A stretch of DNA of 7,855 nucleotides from Desulfobulbus sp. (GCA_028684915.1 JAQUEZ010000273.1:1-7855); one strand, 5' to 3'. Numbered from the stretch's first letter, positions 1-4,214 are shown. Notes: generated by a model not told the origin, from the sequence alone. Numbers and translations: made by a program.

Positions 1-127
1 CATCTTCCAGGCGGCCAAATGCAGGGCCAGAGGATATAGAAACGACGACACCTTCATCAGCATCATCTACCTGCTGGCCGCACCGATACAGAATGTACTC
101 AAATCCACTTGATTCGTCGAAGAGCCC
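1..127 (+). mobile_element. Right end of an ISL3-type insertion sequence
   Basis: The window opens inside an insertion sequence. It contains the last codons of a transposase followed at once by a probable terminal inverted repeat. Read inward on the minus strand from about 126/127, the end begins GGCTCTTCGACGAATC, which resembles the GGCTCTT-type ends I associate with the ISL3 family. The element would stop at 126 or 127, with the phage-side sequence beginning ATAATTTG, a possible 8-bp target duplication. The other end is outside the window, so neither the repeat nor the duplication can be confirmed. Confidence 0.55.
2..112 (+). CDS. ISL3-family transposase, C-terminal 36 residues (partial)
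   Basis: This frame is open from the left edge to a TGA at 110-112 and encodes the last 36 residues of a protein whose start lies outside the window. The stretch includes KCRARGYRNDDTFISIIYLL. That resembles the end of ISL3-group (IS204/IS1001/IS1096/IS1165) DDE transposases, where a basic arginine-rich KxRARGYRN segment is followed by a hydrophobic helix. The enzyme would cut and join the ends of its element. The stop codon lies next to the inverted-repeat-like sequence at about 104-127, as is usual for compact insertion sequences. Family assignment is from remembered motifs over a short fragment. An intact element cannot be distinguished from a remnant here. Confidence 0.6.
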   Translation: MFQAAKCRARGYRNDDTFISIIYLLAAPIQNVLKST

Positions 128-160
128 ATAATTTGGAATAAGTGAAATTGTAGGGGAAAT

Positions 161-180
161 GGGGAGGGCTGCCCCTCCCC
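161..180 (-). terminator. GC-rich hairpin after the coat gene, probable terminator
   Basis: An 8-bp perfect stem (GGGGAGGG pairing with CCCTCCCC) closes a 4-base loop, CTGC. It begins 8 bases past the stop of the minus-strand coat gene (189-431). On the minus strand it is followed by ATTTCCCC rather than a clean T-run, so it is not a textbook intrinsic terminator. In Ff phages a strong terminator follows the major coat gene (VIII), and the position fits that role. Confidence 0.6.
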
Positions 181-188
181 AAACGAAA

Positions 189-431
189 TCAGCCGCGCGC
201 CAAACCTTTCTTCAACTGGCGATAGCCGTACCAGATCAGGTTGACGACGCCAAAGACGGTAATCAACGCGATTACCTTCGCCGGAACAGTGGAGATGTCC
301 ACAGCGGCAAAAACTTCGTCAAGTTCACCTGCCGCATGAGCAGAGCTTGCAGCAAGCACAAGGCCGGAACCGACTACAGCGGCCTTTGCTGATTTCTCTT
401 TGACGTTTTGGAAGATTCGTTTCAGTTTCAT
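189..431 (-). CDS. Inovirus coat protein precursor (gene VIII type)
   Basis: This 80-residue protein has the three-part design of a filamentous phage major coat protein. A long basic signal peptide ends at ASSAHA, with likely cleavage after residue 33. The mature chain of about 47 residues starts with an acidic segment (AGELDEVFAAVD). A single hydrophobic helix follows at about residues 51-70, and the end is basic (RQLKKGLARG), where coat proteins contact the DNA. Mature subunits would wait in the inner membrane and assemble around the phage ssDNA during extrusion. The start is well supported by AAGGAG eight bases upstream of ATG. A stable hairpin lies 8 bases after the stop. A second coat-like gene sits immediately upstream. 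This one is the better candidate for the major coat because of its basic C-terminus. Confidence 0.85.
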   Translation of the reverse strand: MKLKRIFQNVKEKSAKAAVVGSGLVLAASSAHAAGELDEVFAAVDISTVPAKVIALITVFGVVNLIWYGYRQLKKGLARG

Positions 432-470
432 GATGTTTCTCCTTAAAAAGGTTGAGGTGGGTGGAACTGA

Positions 471-674
471 TCAGCGACTCACTGTGCGGATCAATATTGA
501 AATGCCGTAAATAATCAAACCGATGACAAAAATACTCCCGCATGCGGCTAAAACATCAGCTTTAATGCCATCAAAAGTTGAGGACGTTACCAATGGCGTC
601 CAGTCCTCTGCAAAAGCAAAAGTCGGCATCAGGGAAAGTAAAAAAAGGATCAATTTAGAAAGCCGAACTTTCAT
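471..674 (-). CDS. Second coat-like protein with signal peptide (inovirus)
   Basis: This is a 67-residue protein. Residues 1-22 form a classic signal peptide (basic start, LILFLLSL core, ending TFAFA) with likely cleavage before Glu23. The mature chain of about 45 residues is a short polar segment (EDWTPLVTSSTFDGIKAD), one hydrophobic helix and a short ILIRTVSR tail. This is the size and layout of a filamentous phage coat protein, but the tail is less basic than in the neighbouring 189-431 product. It could be a minor coat protein (the VII/IX position in Ff order) or a second major coat. Its ribosome binding site is AGGAG about ten bases upstream. Its first 20 bases overlap the end of the preceding ORF (655-939), suggesting translational coupling. 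Confidence 0.75.
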   Translation of the reverse strand: MKVRLSKLILFLLSLMPTFAFAEDWTPLVTSSTFDGIKADVLAACGSIFVIGLIIYGISILIRTVSR

Positions 675-939
675 GTTCCGTTACTCCTGTTGGAAAGAGT
701 TGATTGCCAATCTCCTTGGCCTGCTCAGCGGTGATAGTCCCAGATTCCACGGACTGGCAGAGCCGAAGGCCTATCTCGCTGTAGGTCAGCGAATAGGATT
801 GCTGGGGTTCGTCCAGGAGGTCCGCGGCTCCGCAAACTAGGCCGTGCTCGACGGCGTCCATGGAGTTCCGACCGGCCCCGGCAGACGCCGGCAGCCGGAC
901 GGCTCTCCATGGGCTTGAGATTGTGGCCAGCCATGTCAT
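655..939 (-). CDS. Small phage ORF coupled to the ssDNA-binding protein, function unknown
   Basis: The ATG at 939 overlaps the TGA of the ssDNA-binding gene (ATGA, 4 bases), typical of translational coupling, and gives 94 residues. A later in-frame ATG at 861 would give 68 residues, but it lies inside the large hairpin at 856-914 and has no clear ribosome binding site. The part after the hairpin is the more protein-like: it includes SLTYSEIGLRLCQSVESG and an AEQAKEIGNQLF helix. There is no signal peptide or membrane helix. I do not recognise the family. In Ff phages gene VII occupies this position, but the sequence does not resemble it. The hairpin encodes an odd Arg/Pro/Ala/Gly segment, so this region may be constrained by DNA structure rather than by protein. 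Confidence 0.5.
   Translation of the reverse strand: MTWLATISSPWRAVRLPASAGAGRNSMDAVEHGLVCGAADLLDEPQQSYSLTYSEIGLRLCQSVESGTITAEQAKEIGNQLFPTGVTEHESSAF
856..914 (-). other. Long imperfect DNA hairpin, candidate phage packaging signal or origin element
   Basis: These 59 bases fold into one extended hairpin. The outer stem is 856-865 with 905-914 (10 bp including one T-G pair, containing CCATGG on both arms). Then come 868-870 with 900-902, an A-A mismatch, 872-876 with 894-898 (CCGGC/GCCGG), a small bulge, and 878-882 with 887-891 (CCGGC/GCCGG). The loop is AGAC. That makes about 23 pairs interrupted by small internal loops. Filamentous phage packaging signals are long imperfect hairpins of this kind in the ssDNA genome. 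The role is inferred. An RNA attenuator or processing site between ssDNA-binding and coat genes is an alternative. Confidence 0.55.
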
Positions 940-1268
940 TGGACAAGCCAGAGATCGTGGGTGTATCTTCGCGTCTTGGAGACAACGCCCGTGCGTTCGT
1001 CGGTATGCTCCACCAAATAGGAACGGCAACGGACTTCGGTTTTGATGCTGTTGACGATGTCGCCGGGCTTGCCGAACCGAATATTGGAAGTGATGGCCCA
1101 CTGGGGCGGGTTGGAATACTCGTCCGGGACTTTGCCTTTGATGAGGGTGTTGAAAATCGGGACGTTGTCCCGGCTCATGGCCACCTGCTCGGAAGACTCA
1201 ATGCGGCCTGAGATGATGAAGGCGGGAATGGTGTTGTTGGCGTTCATGGGTTCTTTTTCGTTGGACAT
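936..1268 (-). CDS. Inovirus ssDNA-binding protein (gene V type)
   Basis: The product is 110 residues. After a polar N-terminal segment it has a beta-rich body with RIESSEQVAMSRDNVPIFNT, then RCRSYLVEHTDERTG and a final TRRYTHDLWLV strand. Aromatic and basic residues alternate along strands as in small OB-fold helix-destabilising proteins. Such proteins coat the phage plus strand in the cytoplasm before it is handed to coat protein during export, and many inoviruses carry one just ahead of the coat genes. The start has AGGAG nine bases upstream of ATG; a later ATG at residue 8 lacks one. The stop overlaps the next ORF by four bases. The assignment combines fold impression and gene order, because no single diagnostic motif exists. 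A plasmid-type ssDNA-binding protein is the main alternative. Confidence 0.65.
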   Translation of the reverse strand: MSNEKEPMNANNTIPAFIISGRIESSEQVAMSRDNVPIFNTLIKGKVPDEYSNPPQWAITSNIRFGKPGDIVNSIKTEVRCRSYLVEHTDERTGVVSKTRRYTHDLWLVQ

Positions 1269-1322
1269 GGTGGTTTACTCCTGGTTTTTGCTTTGAATTT
1301 ATCGTGGTTGATGGTCTATACG

Positions 1323-1511
1323 TTAGGTGGTGGTTTCCAGTTCCGGTTGTGGACGCGTCTCCAGGCGGATGCTTGAAAAGCAGTGCCAGCACTGGAGAAA
1401 GGTTTCGAGTTCGCCGGCCTCGTTGGTGGTCACCGAGATTTCGAACGAGCGGTTGCATTTGCTGCAGCGCATGGTGCTGATGCTGTTGGAATCAGGCCGC
1501 TGCTCGCGCAT
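1323..1511 (-). CDS. Small zinc-ribbon protein (second copy), inovirus operon
   Basis: This 62-residue protein has two CxxC knuckles, Cys16/Cys19 (RCSKC) and Cys41/Cys44 (QCWHC), the latter followed by FSS. The first-to-second knuckle spacing (21 residues between Cys19 and Cys41) is identical to that in the product of 2747-2989, and both have QCxxCxSS, so the two are probably distant paralogs. The arrangement also recalls Ogr/Delta-type phage late-gene activators, where a CPxC knuckle is followed by a QCxxxxC knuckle. A DNA- or RNA-binding regulatory role is inferred. The first 20 bases overlap the preceding gene's end. No strong ribosome binding site is visible, and an alternative ATG at 1472 just ahead of the first knuckle is possible. 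Confidence 0.55.
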   Translation of the reverse strand: MREQRPDSNSISTMRCSKCNRSFEISVTTNEAGELETFLQCWHCFSSIRLETRPQPELETTT

Positions 1512-1758
1512 TCTTGCGAATCCGAATGGTCAGATTCCGGTCACGGGCTTTTAGCTTGGCTTCATCGAGGGTCACTAAACCGGAAAGAAGCAGGCTCGCG
1601 ATGAGCTCTTCTTCCGACATACGTTCTTCGAGCTGTTGTGAGGTTGGGCTGAAGAGTGGCATGGGCATGGTTTTGGGCTCCTGGTATTTGTTCACGATTT
1701 GGCGGATGGCTTGATAAGACTTTCCTTGTCCTGGTCGGCCTTCGTAGCAGATGATCAT
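1492..1758 (-). CDS. Zot (gene I) N-terminus fused to an unrelated tail; truncated morphogenesis ATPase
   Basis: The first 29 residues, starting MIICYEGRPGQGKSY, carry a Walker A loop (G7-R-P-G-Q-G-K-S14) at the extreme N-terminus, as in Zot/gene I proteins that drive filamentous phage export at the inner membrane. The start overlaps the end of the membrane-protein gene by ATGA, the usual gene VI-gene I arrangement. The homology-like part then stops. The remaining 59 residues (including RMSEEELIASLLLSGLVTLDE) are charged, soluble and lack Walker B or a membrane anchor. Full Zot proteins are several times longer than these 88 residues. An internal ATG at 1668 has AGGAG nine bases upstream and would encode the tail alone as 58 residues. 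I infer that a deletion joined zot codons in frame to another small gene. Confidence 0.6.
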   Translation of the reverse strand: MIICYEGRPGQGKSYQAIRQIVNKYQEPKTMPMPLFSPTSQQLEERMSEEELIASLLLSGLVTLDEAKLKARDRNLTIRIRKNARAAA

Positions 1759-1958
1759 TTTGCGCTTGGCTCCTGATGTTCGAGTTGGATGTCGTGTTCC
1801 AGTTCCTTGAGTATGCGGTCGTATCGTTTGGCGATCAGCGGGAACAGGCGGATGTGGAACCGCAGCAGCAGCCCGAGCAATCCGACGTAGAGCAACAGGC
1901 CGAAGCCGAGGAAGAGGATGAGGAGGCCGAAAAGAGTGAGGTAGTCGTTTGCGGTCAT
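1755..1958 (-). CDS. Small membrane protein upstream of zot (gene VI-like position)
   Basis: This 67-residue protein has one long hydrophobic stretch at about residues 8-33 (LTLFGLLILFLGFGLLLYVG and onward), followed by a basic then mixed-charge cytosolic tail (RFHIRLFPLIAKRYDRILKE). There is no cleavable signal peptide. It ends in a 4-base overlap with the zot-type ORF, the position of gene VI/ace minor coat proteins in inoviruses. It is shorter than usual gene VI products and has one hydrophobic span rather than several, so it may be a truncated or a different membrane component. Only a weak AAGG lies ahead of the ATG. It is the last minus-strand gene before an AT-rich patch, and that junction may mark an insertion or deletion that removed its original upstream neighbour. 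Confidence 0.6.
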   Translation of the reverse strand: MTANDYLTLFGLLILFLGFGLLLYVGLLGLLLRFHIRLFPLIAKRYDRILKELEHDIQLEHQEPSAK

Positions 1959-2024
1959 CGTGTAGCCTTGGCGTATGGAATAATTTCAACAAATGAATGG
2001 TTAAATTTAAAAACCGGAGGATGT

Positions 2025-2246
2025 ATGCAATTTCCTGAAATTTCACACGTATTCAAATTAACCTCTGCAAATGGTATAAAATGTGATTGTTGCGATTCAA
2101 TTCTCAATGGCCTCGACGATTTTAGCGGTGCTATAAACCATCTCATTTCAAATCATTCTTACAAAATACTTCATATAGGCCAACAAACAGAAAAAACAGA
2201 CATGGGGGAAACAATGCAGTTAACGGTTGCTATTCTTGGAAAATGA
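2025..2246 (+). CDS. C2H2 zinc-finger mini-protein, plus strand inside the phage region
   Basis: The ATG at 2025 has CGGAGG four bases upstream, supporting this start over the much longer open frame extending leftward. The 73-residue product has Cys20-x2-Cys23 followed by His39-x4-His44 (KCDCC ... NHLISNH), the spacing of a compact C2H2-type metal site. A conserved-looking end follows (HIGQQTEKTD, then MQLTVAILGK). Function is unknown to me; a nucleic-acid-binding or regulatory role is only suggested by the finger. It runs opposite to all neighbouring phage genes and lies in an AT-rich patch (about 1980-2470). Its end overlaps convergently with the tail of the minus-strand gene 2220-2480 by 27 bases. 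This looks like an accessory insertion into the phage operon. Confidence 0.6.
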   Translation: MQFPEISHVFKLTSANGIKCDCCDSILNGLDDFSGAINHLISNHSYKILHIGQQTEKTDMGETMQLTVAILGK

Positions 2247-2480
2247 ATTGTCGATTTGCGGAACAAGATTTGGATATTTTAAAATCAACAAATTAATTAA
2301 TTTTTGTGATGTCTCTGCAATAGCAGGTTCATCTGTTCTCATTTTTATTTCATGAAGAGAGGACAACGTTTCGATAACTTTCAAGATGAAATTTGGCAAA
2401 CTATGCCATTTAATAGGGGTCTCGAAACGCGTTTTGTAGAAGTCTGAAGGTGTCATTTCAACTTTGTCATTTGTGCTCAT
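2220..2480 (-). CDS. Hypothetical protein, AT-rich, coupled to upstream phage gene
   Basis: This 86-residue soluble protein has no motif I recognise. It reads as mostly helical, with a hydrophobic LPNFILKVIETLSSLHEIKM helix and a second AETSQKLINLLILKYP helix. Its ATG lies 14 bases inside the end of the preceding minus-strand gene (2467-2721), so translation is probably coupled, and it has no obvious separate ribosome binding site. Base composition is visibly more AT-rich than in the genes on either side. It ends convergently against the plus-strand C2H2 mini-gene. It may be an accessory (for example immunity or regulatory) gene acquired by the phage, but nothing in the sequence indicates its job. 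Confidence 0.5.
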   Translation of the reverse strand: MSTNDKVEMTPSDFYKTRFETPIKWHSLPNFILKVIETLSSLHEIKMRTDEPAIAETSQKLINLLILKYPNLVPQIDNSFSKNSNR

Positions 2481-2721
2481 GGCTTGGCCTCAATATGTAT
2501 TCAGTGCGTTTAGTCTGGTTGGCGGTAATTCGGTTGAGCTGGTACTGAAGGACGTCGGCGGCGAGATTGCGGAAGGCTTCGGCAAATTCCGCATCAATGT
2601 TGATGCTGCCGAAACTGGTGGTAATGATGAAGCCGTTCAGCATGTCCGGGACTTGTTCCGACAGGGCTTGCTGGAGGATGTTAGGGTCTGCTTTTTTCGG
2701 GTAGGTGCGGAAGATTTGCAT
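2467..2721 (-). CDS. Hypothetical phage protein
   Basis: The start at 2721 is chosen over an upstream ATG at 2892 because GAGGCG lies just before it and because the longer version would run through the zinc-ribbon gene. The 84-residue product begins MQIFRTYPKKADPNILQQAL, contains a GFIITTSFGSINIDAEFAEA strand-rich middle, and ends in a helical, basic segment (QLNRITANQTKRTEY). There are no cysteines, membrane helices or signal peptide. I do not recognise the family. It lies 25 bases after the first zinc-ribbon gene and overlaps the next one, so it belongs to the early end of the minus-strand operon closest to the repressor. In inoviruses that end often carries replication or regulatory genes. 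Confidence 0.55.
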   Translation of the reverse strand: MQIFRTYPKKADPNILQQALSEQVPDMLNGFIITTSFGSINIDAEFAEAFRNLAADVLQYQLNRITANQTKRTEYILRPSHEHK

Positions 2722-2746
2722 TGCTCGCCTCTTGGTTGCAGGTGCG

Positions 2747-2989
2747 TTAATTTGCGGTTTGCCAATTCCTGGAGGGAAGTTCGTAAATCCCAACCGTGAC
2801 CACAGGGACCAGGGCGAACGAGGAAGAGCATTCCTTGCACTGGTGAACGAATTGGAAGCCTTCACCGACACAACGCACGACGGGTGACTCAAGGGCTCCT
2901 TGGCATTTTGGGCAGCAGGTCAAAGATGGGGAGCCGGAGAGTTGCGGAAGTTGTTGTTCTTGGGGCGCGGCGGTTTGGGCGGTTGGCAT
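2747..2989 (-). CDS. Zinc-ribbon protein (Ogr/Delta-like), first gene of the minus-strand phage operon
   Basis: The protein is 80 residues. A Gln/Pro/Ala-rich N-terminus precedes Cys26/Cys29 (CCPKC) and Cys51/Cys54 (HQCKEC), followed by SSSFALVPVV. Paired CxxC knuckles with HQC before the second one recall Ogr/Delta phage late-gene activators, although the exact family cannot be proven by eye. It would bind one zinc ion and probably nucleic acid. AGGAG six bases upstream of ATG supports the start. It is the first gene read leftward from the divergent control region shared with the CI-type repressor, so it is probably under that repressor's control. The 1323-1511 product has the same cysteine spacing and may be a paralog. 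Confidence 0.6.
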   Translation of the reverse strand: MPTAQTAAPQEQQLPQLSGSPSLTCCPKCQGALESPVVRCVGEGFQFVHQCKECSSSFALVPVVTVGIYELPSRNWQTAN

Positions 2990-3021
2990 GGGCTATCTCC
3001 TGGCGAGAACAAATGAAGATA

Positions 3022-3033
3022 TGAATTAATTCA
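3022..3033. promoter_or_regulatory. Perfect 12-bp palindrome, candidate repressor operator
   Basis: TGAATTAATTCA reads the same on both strands. It sits in the 99-bp gap between the divergent zinc-ribbon gene and the CI-type repressor gene. The ATTCA half recurs in the second candidate site at 3065-3080. Operator function is inferred from position and symmetry. Confidence 0.45.
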
Positions 3034-3064
3034 CATTTACTTGATAATTATTCCATACTATGAC

Positions 3065-3080
3065 TTGATTCATAATTCAA
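3065..3080. promoter_or_regulatory. Imperfect 16-bp palindrome, second candidate operator
   Basis: TTGATTCATAATTCAA is symmetric at 12 of 16 positions, with TTGA and TCAA as outer arms. It lies 9 bases upstream of the repressor start, where binding would block the repressor's own expression. It shares ATTCA with the palindrome at 3022-3033. Confidence 0.4.
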
Positions 3081-3088
3081 GAGATAAC

Positions 3089-3520
3089 ATGACTGAATTC
3101 ATAAAAAATAAATTTGAAGAAATTTGGGACAGGATAAAGGAAGAAACGCCGCTGAAAAATCTAACAGAACTTGCTGAAATAACGGGAATTACACAAAGTG
3201 CACTTTCAAAAGCAAAAGGACGAAATGATTTTTCTGCGAGCTGGGCTTATGCGGTCGGTAAAAAATTTGGATTGCTTACAGAATGGATAATGACTGGAAA
3301 AGGACCTAAAAAAATCGAGGAATTACCTCAAGAAAGACGGTTCGAGATGCTAAATGAATTTGAGGAATGGCTCAGCGAGGAAGTGCTCAGGAATCCAGAA
3401 CGAAAAATCTGGTTTGAATTACATTTACTGGATTCATTCCAGAAGTTTGCGAAGTGGAAACTACAAAGAGATGAGCAAAAAGGTGGTGAGTTTGGGAAAG
3501 CTAAAAGAAAGGTAGCATAA
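3089..3520 (+). CDS. CI-type phage repressor (helix-turn-helix)
   Basis: The ATG at 3089 is preferred over the TTG at 3041, which lies in the control region. It gives 143 residues; only a weak AAGAG lies ahead of it. Residues 24-70 form a helix-turn-helix with GITQSALSKAKGRNDFSASW as turn and recognition helix, followed by WIMTGKGP. This matches the pattern of the bacteriophage CI repressor family (SxxKxRxDFxxxW then WxxTGxGP). The rest is charged and helical, without the LexA-like self-cleaving peptidase domain, so induction by RecA-style cleavage is not expected. It is divergent from the phage operon and flanked by two palindromes, so it most likely silences the minus-strand operon and itself. 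A hairpin or CRP-like site follows the stop. Confidence 0.75.
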   Translation: MTEFIKNKFEEIWDRIKEETPLKNLTELAEITGITQSALSKAKGRNDFSASWAYAVGKKFGLLTEWIMTGKGPKKIEELPQERRFEMLNEFEEWLSEEVLRNPERKIWFELHLLDSFQKFAKWKLQRDEQKGGEFGKAKRKVA

Positions 3521-3534
3521 TTTTCATGCAATTG

Positions 3535-3552
3535 CTGTGACGTAGGTCACAG
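3535..3552 (+). promoter_or_regulatory. Perfect TGTGA-N6-TCACA palindrome: CRP-like site or repressor-gene terminator
   Basis: CTGTGAC and GTCACAG flank a GTAG loop, a perfect 7-bp inverted repeat containing TGTGA-CGTAGG-TCACA, the consensus of CRP-family regulators. It begins 15 bases after the repressor stop and about 95 bases before the half-ferritin start. The following TTTGTTCGATTTTTC is also compatible with a weak intrinsic terminator. Sequence alone cannot separate the two roles, and they need not exclude each other. Confidence 0.5.
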
Positions 3553-3599
3553 TTTGTTCGATTTTTCAAAAAAAAATTAAGCTGCCCTGTTCTTCTCCT

Positions 3600-3612
3600 T
3601 GGCAAATTGCCA
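3600..3612. promoter_or_regulatory. Perfect 13-bp palindrome upstream of the half-ferritin gene
   Basis: TGGCAA-A-TTGCCA is symmetric around 3606 and ends 33 bases before the half-ferritin ATG. It could be a regulator operator, with TTGGCA as a possible -35 element. The GG-to-GC spacing is too short for a sigma-54 promoter. Confidence 0.3.
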
Positions 3613-3645
3613 GGTTAAAAATTAGCAAAAATAAGGATAACGATC

Positions 3646-3948
3646 ATGCCGGAATTTGGATCGCCGTTTTCAGGATTGGCAAATGATAGAAAATTGACGA
3701 ATGAAGAGCTTGTTCGAGCAATCAGGTTCATGGTCGCGGCTGAATATGAAGCTATTCAATTGTATATGCAGCTGGCAGAGTCAACAGACAACAAACTTGC
3801 TATCGAAGTTTTAAAGGATATTGCAGACGAAGAACGCGTTCACGCTGGTGAGTTTCTGCGACTCCTTCACGCATTAGAACCGGATGAAGCTAAGTTCTAT
3901 TCTGAAGGGGCAAGGGAAGTAGAAGAGGAAATTGATAAGCTAAAATAG
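3646..3948 (+). CDS. Half-ferritin / rubrerythrin-like diiron protein
   Basis: This 100-residue protein is built of two main helices, half of a ferritin four-helix bundle. The first carries Glu33 (AAEYEAIQLYMQL). The second carries DEERVHAGEFLRLLH with the ExxH pair Glu63/His66, the metal-ligand pattern of rubrerythrins and ferritins. Two chains must pair to make a complete diiron site. Short proteins of this type, with the GSPFSGLANDR-like start and the FYSEGAREVEEEI-like end, resemble ferritin-like domains associated with encapsulin iron stores. No encapsulin gene or clear cargo-loading tail is visible here. The likely role is ferrous iron oxidation or peroxide handling in the cytoplasm. 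AAGGAT eight bases upstream of ATG supports the start. Two palindromes lie in its upstream region. Confidence 0.75.
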   Translation: MPEFGSPFSGLANDRKLTNEELVRAIRFMVAAEYEAIQLYMQLAESTDNKLAIEVLKDIADEERVHAGEFLRLLHALEPDEAKFYSEGAREVEEEIDKLK

Positions 3949-4214
3949 CATATCTAGGCCGTACCTCAATCAACCCGAAAAACCTGAATATAGCTGAATG
4001 AACGCGAGGCTAAATCTCGCAAGCTCTGGTTATGATAAATTGGAAGTATTAATAAGTTCATAAATTAGCGAACATAAAGCATGTTTTGCAATAACGGATT
4101 AACAGTGAGTTGGGACGTGGCCGAATGTCCGGTAATCAATAAACTCCTTAATATGTTAACTGGAAATAACGAACTAAAAGACCAAAATTACAAGGCTCGA
4201 AGACGTATAAAATT
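3949..4214. other. 266-bp non-coding stretch with two small hairpins
   Basis: No convincing gene lies here. Two weak hairpins are visible. GCGAG/CTCGC (4004-4020, 7-base loop) lies 56 bases after the half-ferritin stop and might end its transcript, although there is no T-run. GGACGT/ATGTCC (4113-4130, 6-base loop) includes one G-T pair. The stretch is otherwise AT-rich and probably contains the promoter of the following two-gene unit, but I see no good -35/-10 pair. Confidence 0.3.

Larger units (their letters stand above)
128..3520. mobile_element. Inovirus (filamentous phage) prophage remnant
   Basis: A cluster of very small, tightly packed or overlapping minus-strand genes bears inovirus hallmarks. 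There are two short proteins with signal peptide plus one transmembrane helix (coat type), an ssDNA-binding protein, a zot-type Walker A N-terminus overlapping a small membrane protein, and small zinc-ribbon proteins. A divergent CI-type repressor sits at the right end. Several genes share a CAGGAG ribosome binding site. Missing from the window are a replication initiator, a gene III-type adsorption protein and most of zot. Limits are approximate: the left edge is set by the insertion sequence, and the right edge by the last gene of phage character. No dif-like attachment site was found. Confidence 0.75.

Noticed and set aside
1198..1458. Histidine- and arginine-rich minus-strand open frame
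   Set aside because: It is the out-of-frame shadow of the zinc-ribbon and ssDNA-binding genes, with low-complexity composition.
1964..1977. 14-base match AGCCTTGGCGTATG also present at 6507-6520
   Set aside because: Expected by chance at roughly one in ten for a window of this size, lies in unrelated genes, and does not extend.
1776..2024. Long plus-strand N-terminal extension of the C2H2 mini-protein (Glu/Gln-rich)
   Set aside because: It is antisense to the membrane-protein gene, its composition is an artefact of that overlap, and a strong ribosome binding site marks the start at 2025.
3599..3612. TTGGCAAATTGCC as a sigma-54 promoter
   Set aside because: The distance between the GG and GC elements is several bases shorter than the -24/-12 spacing requires.
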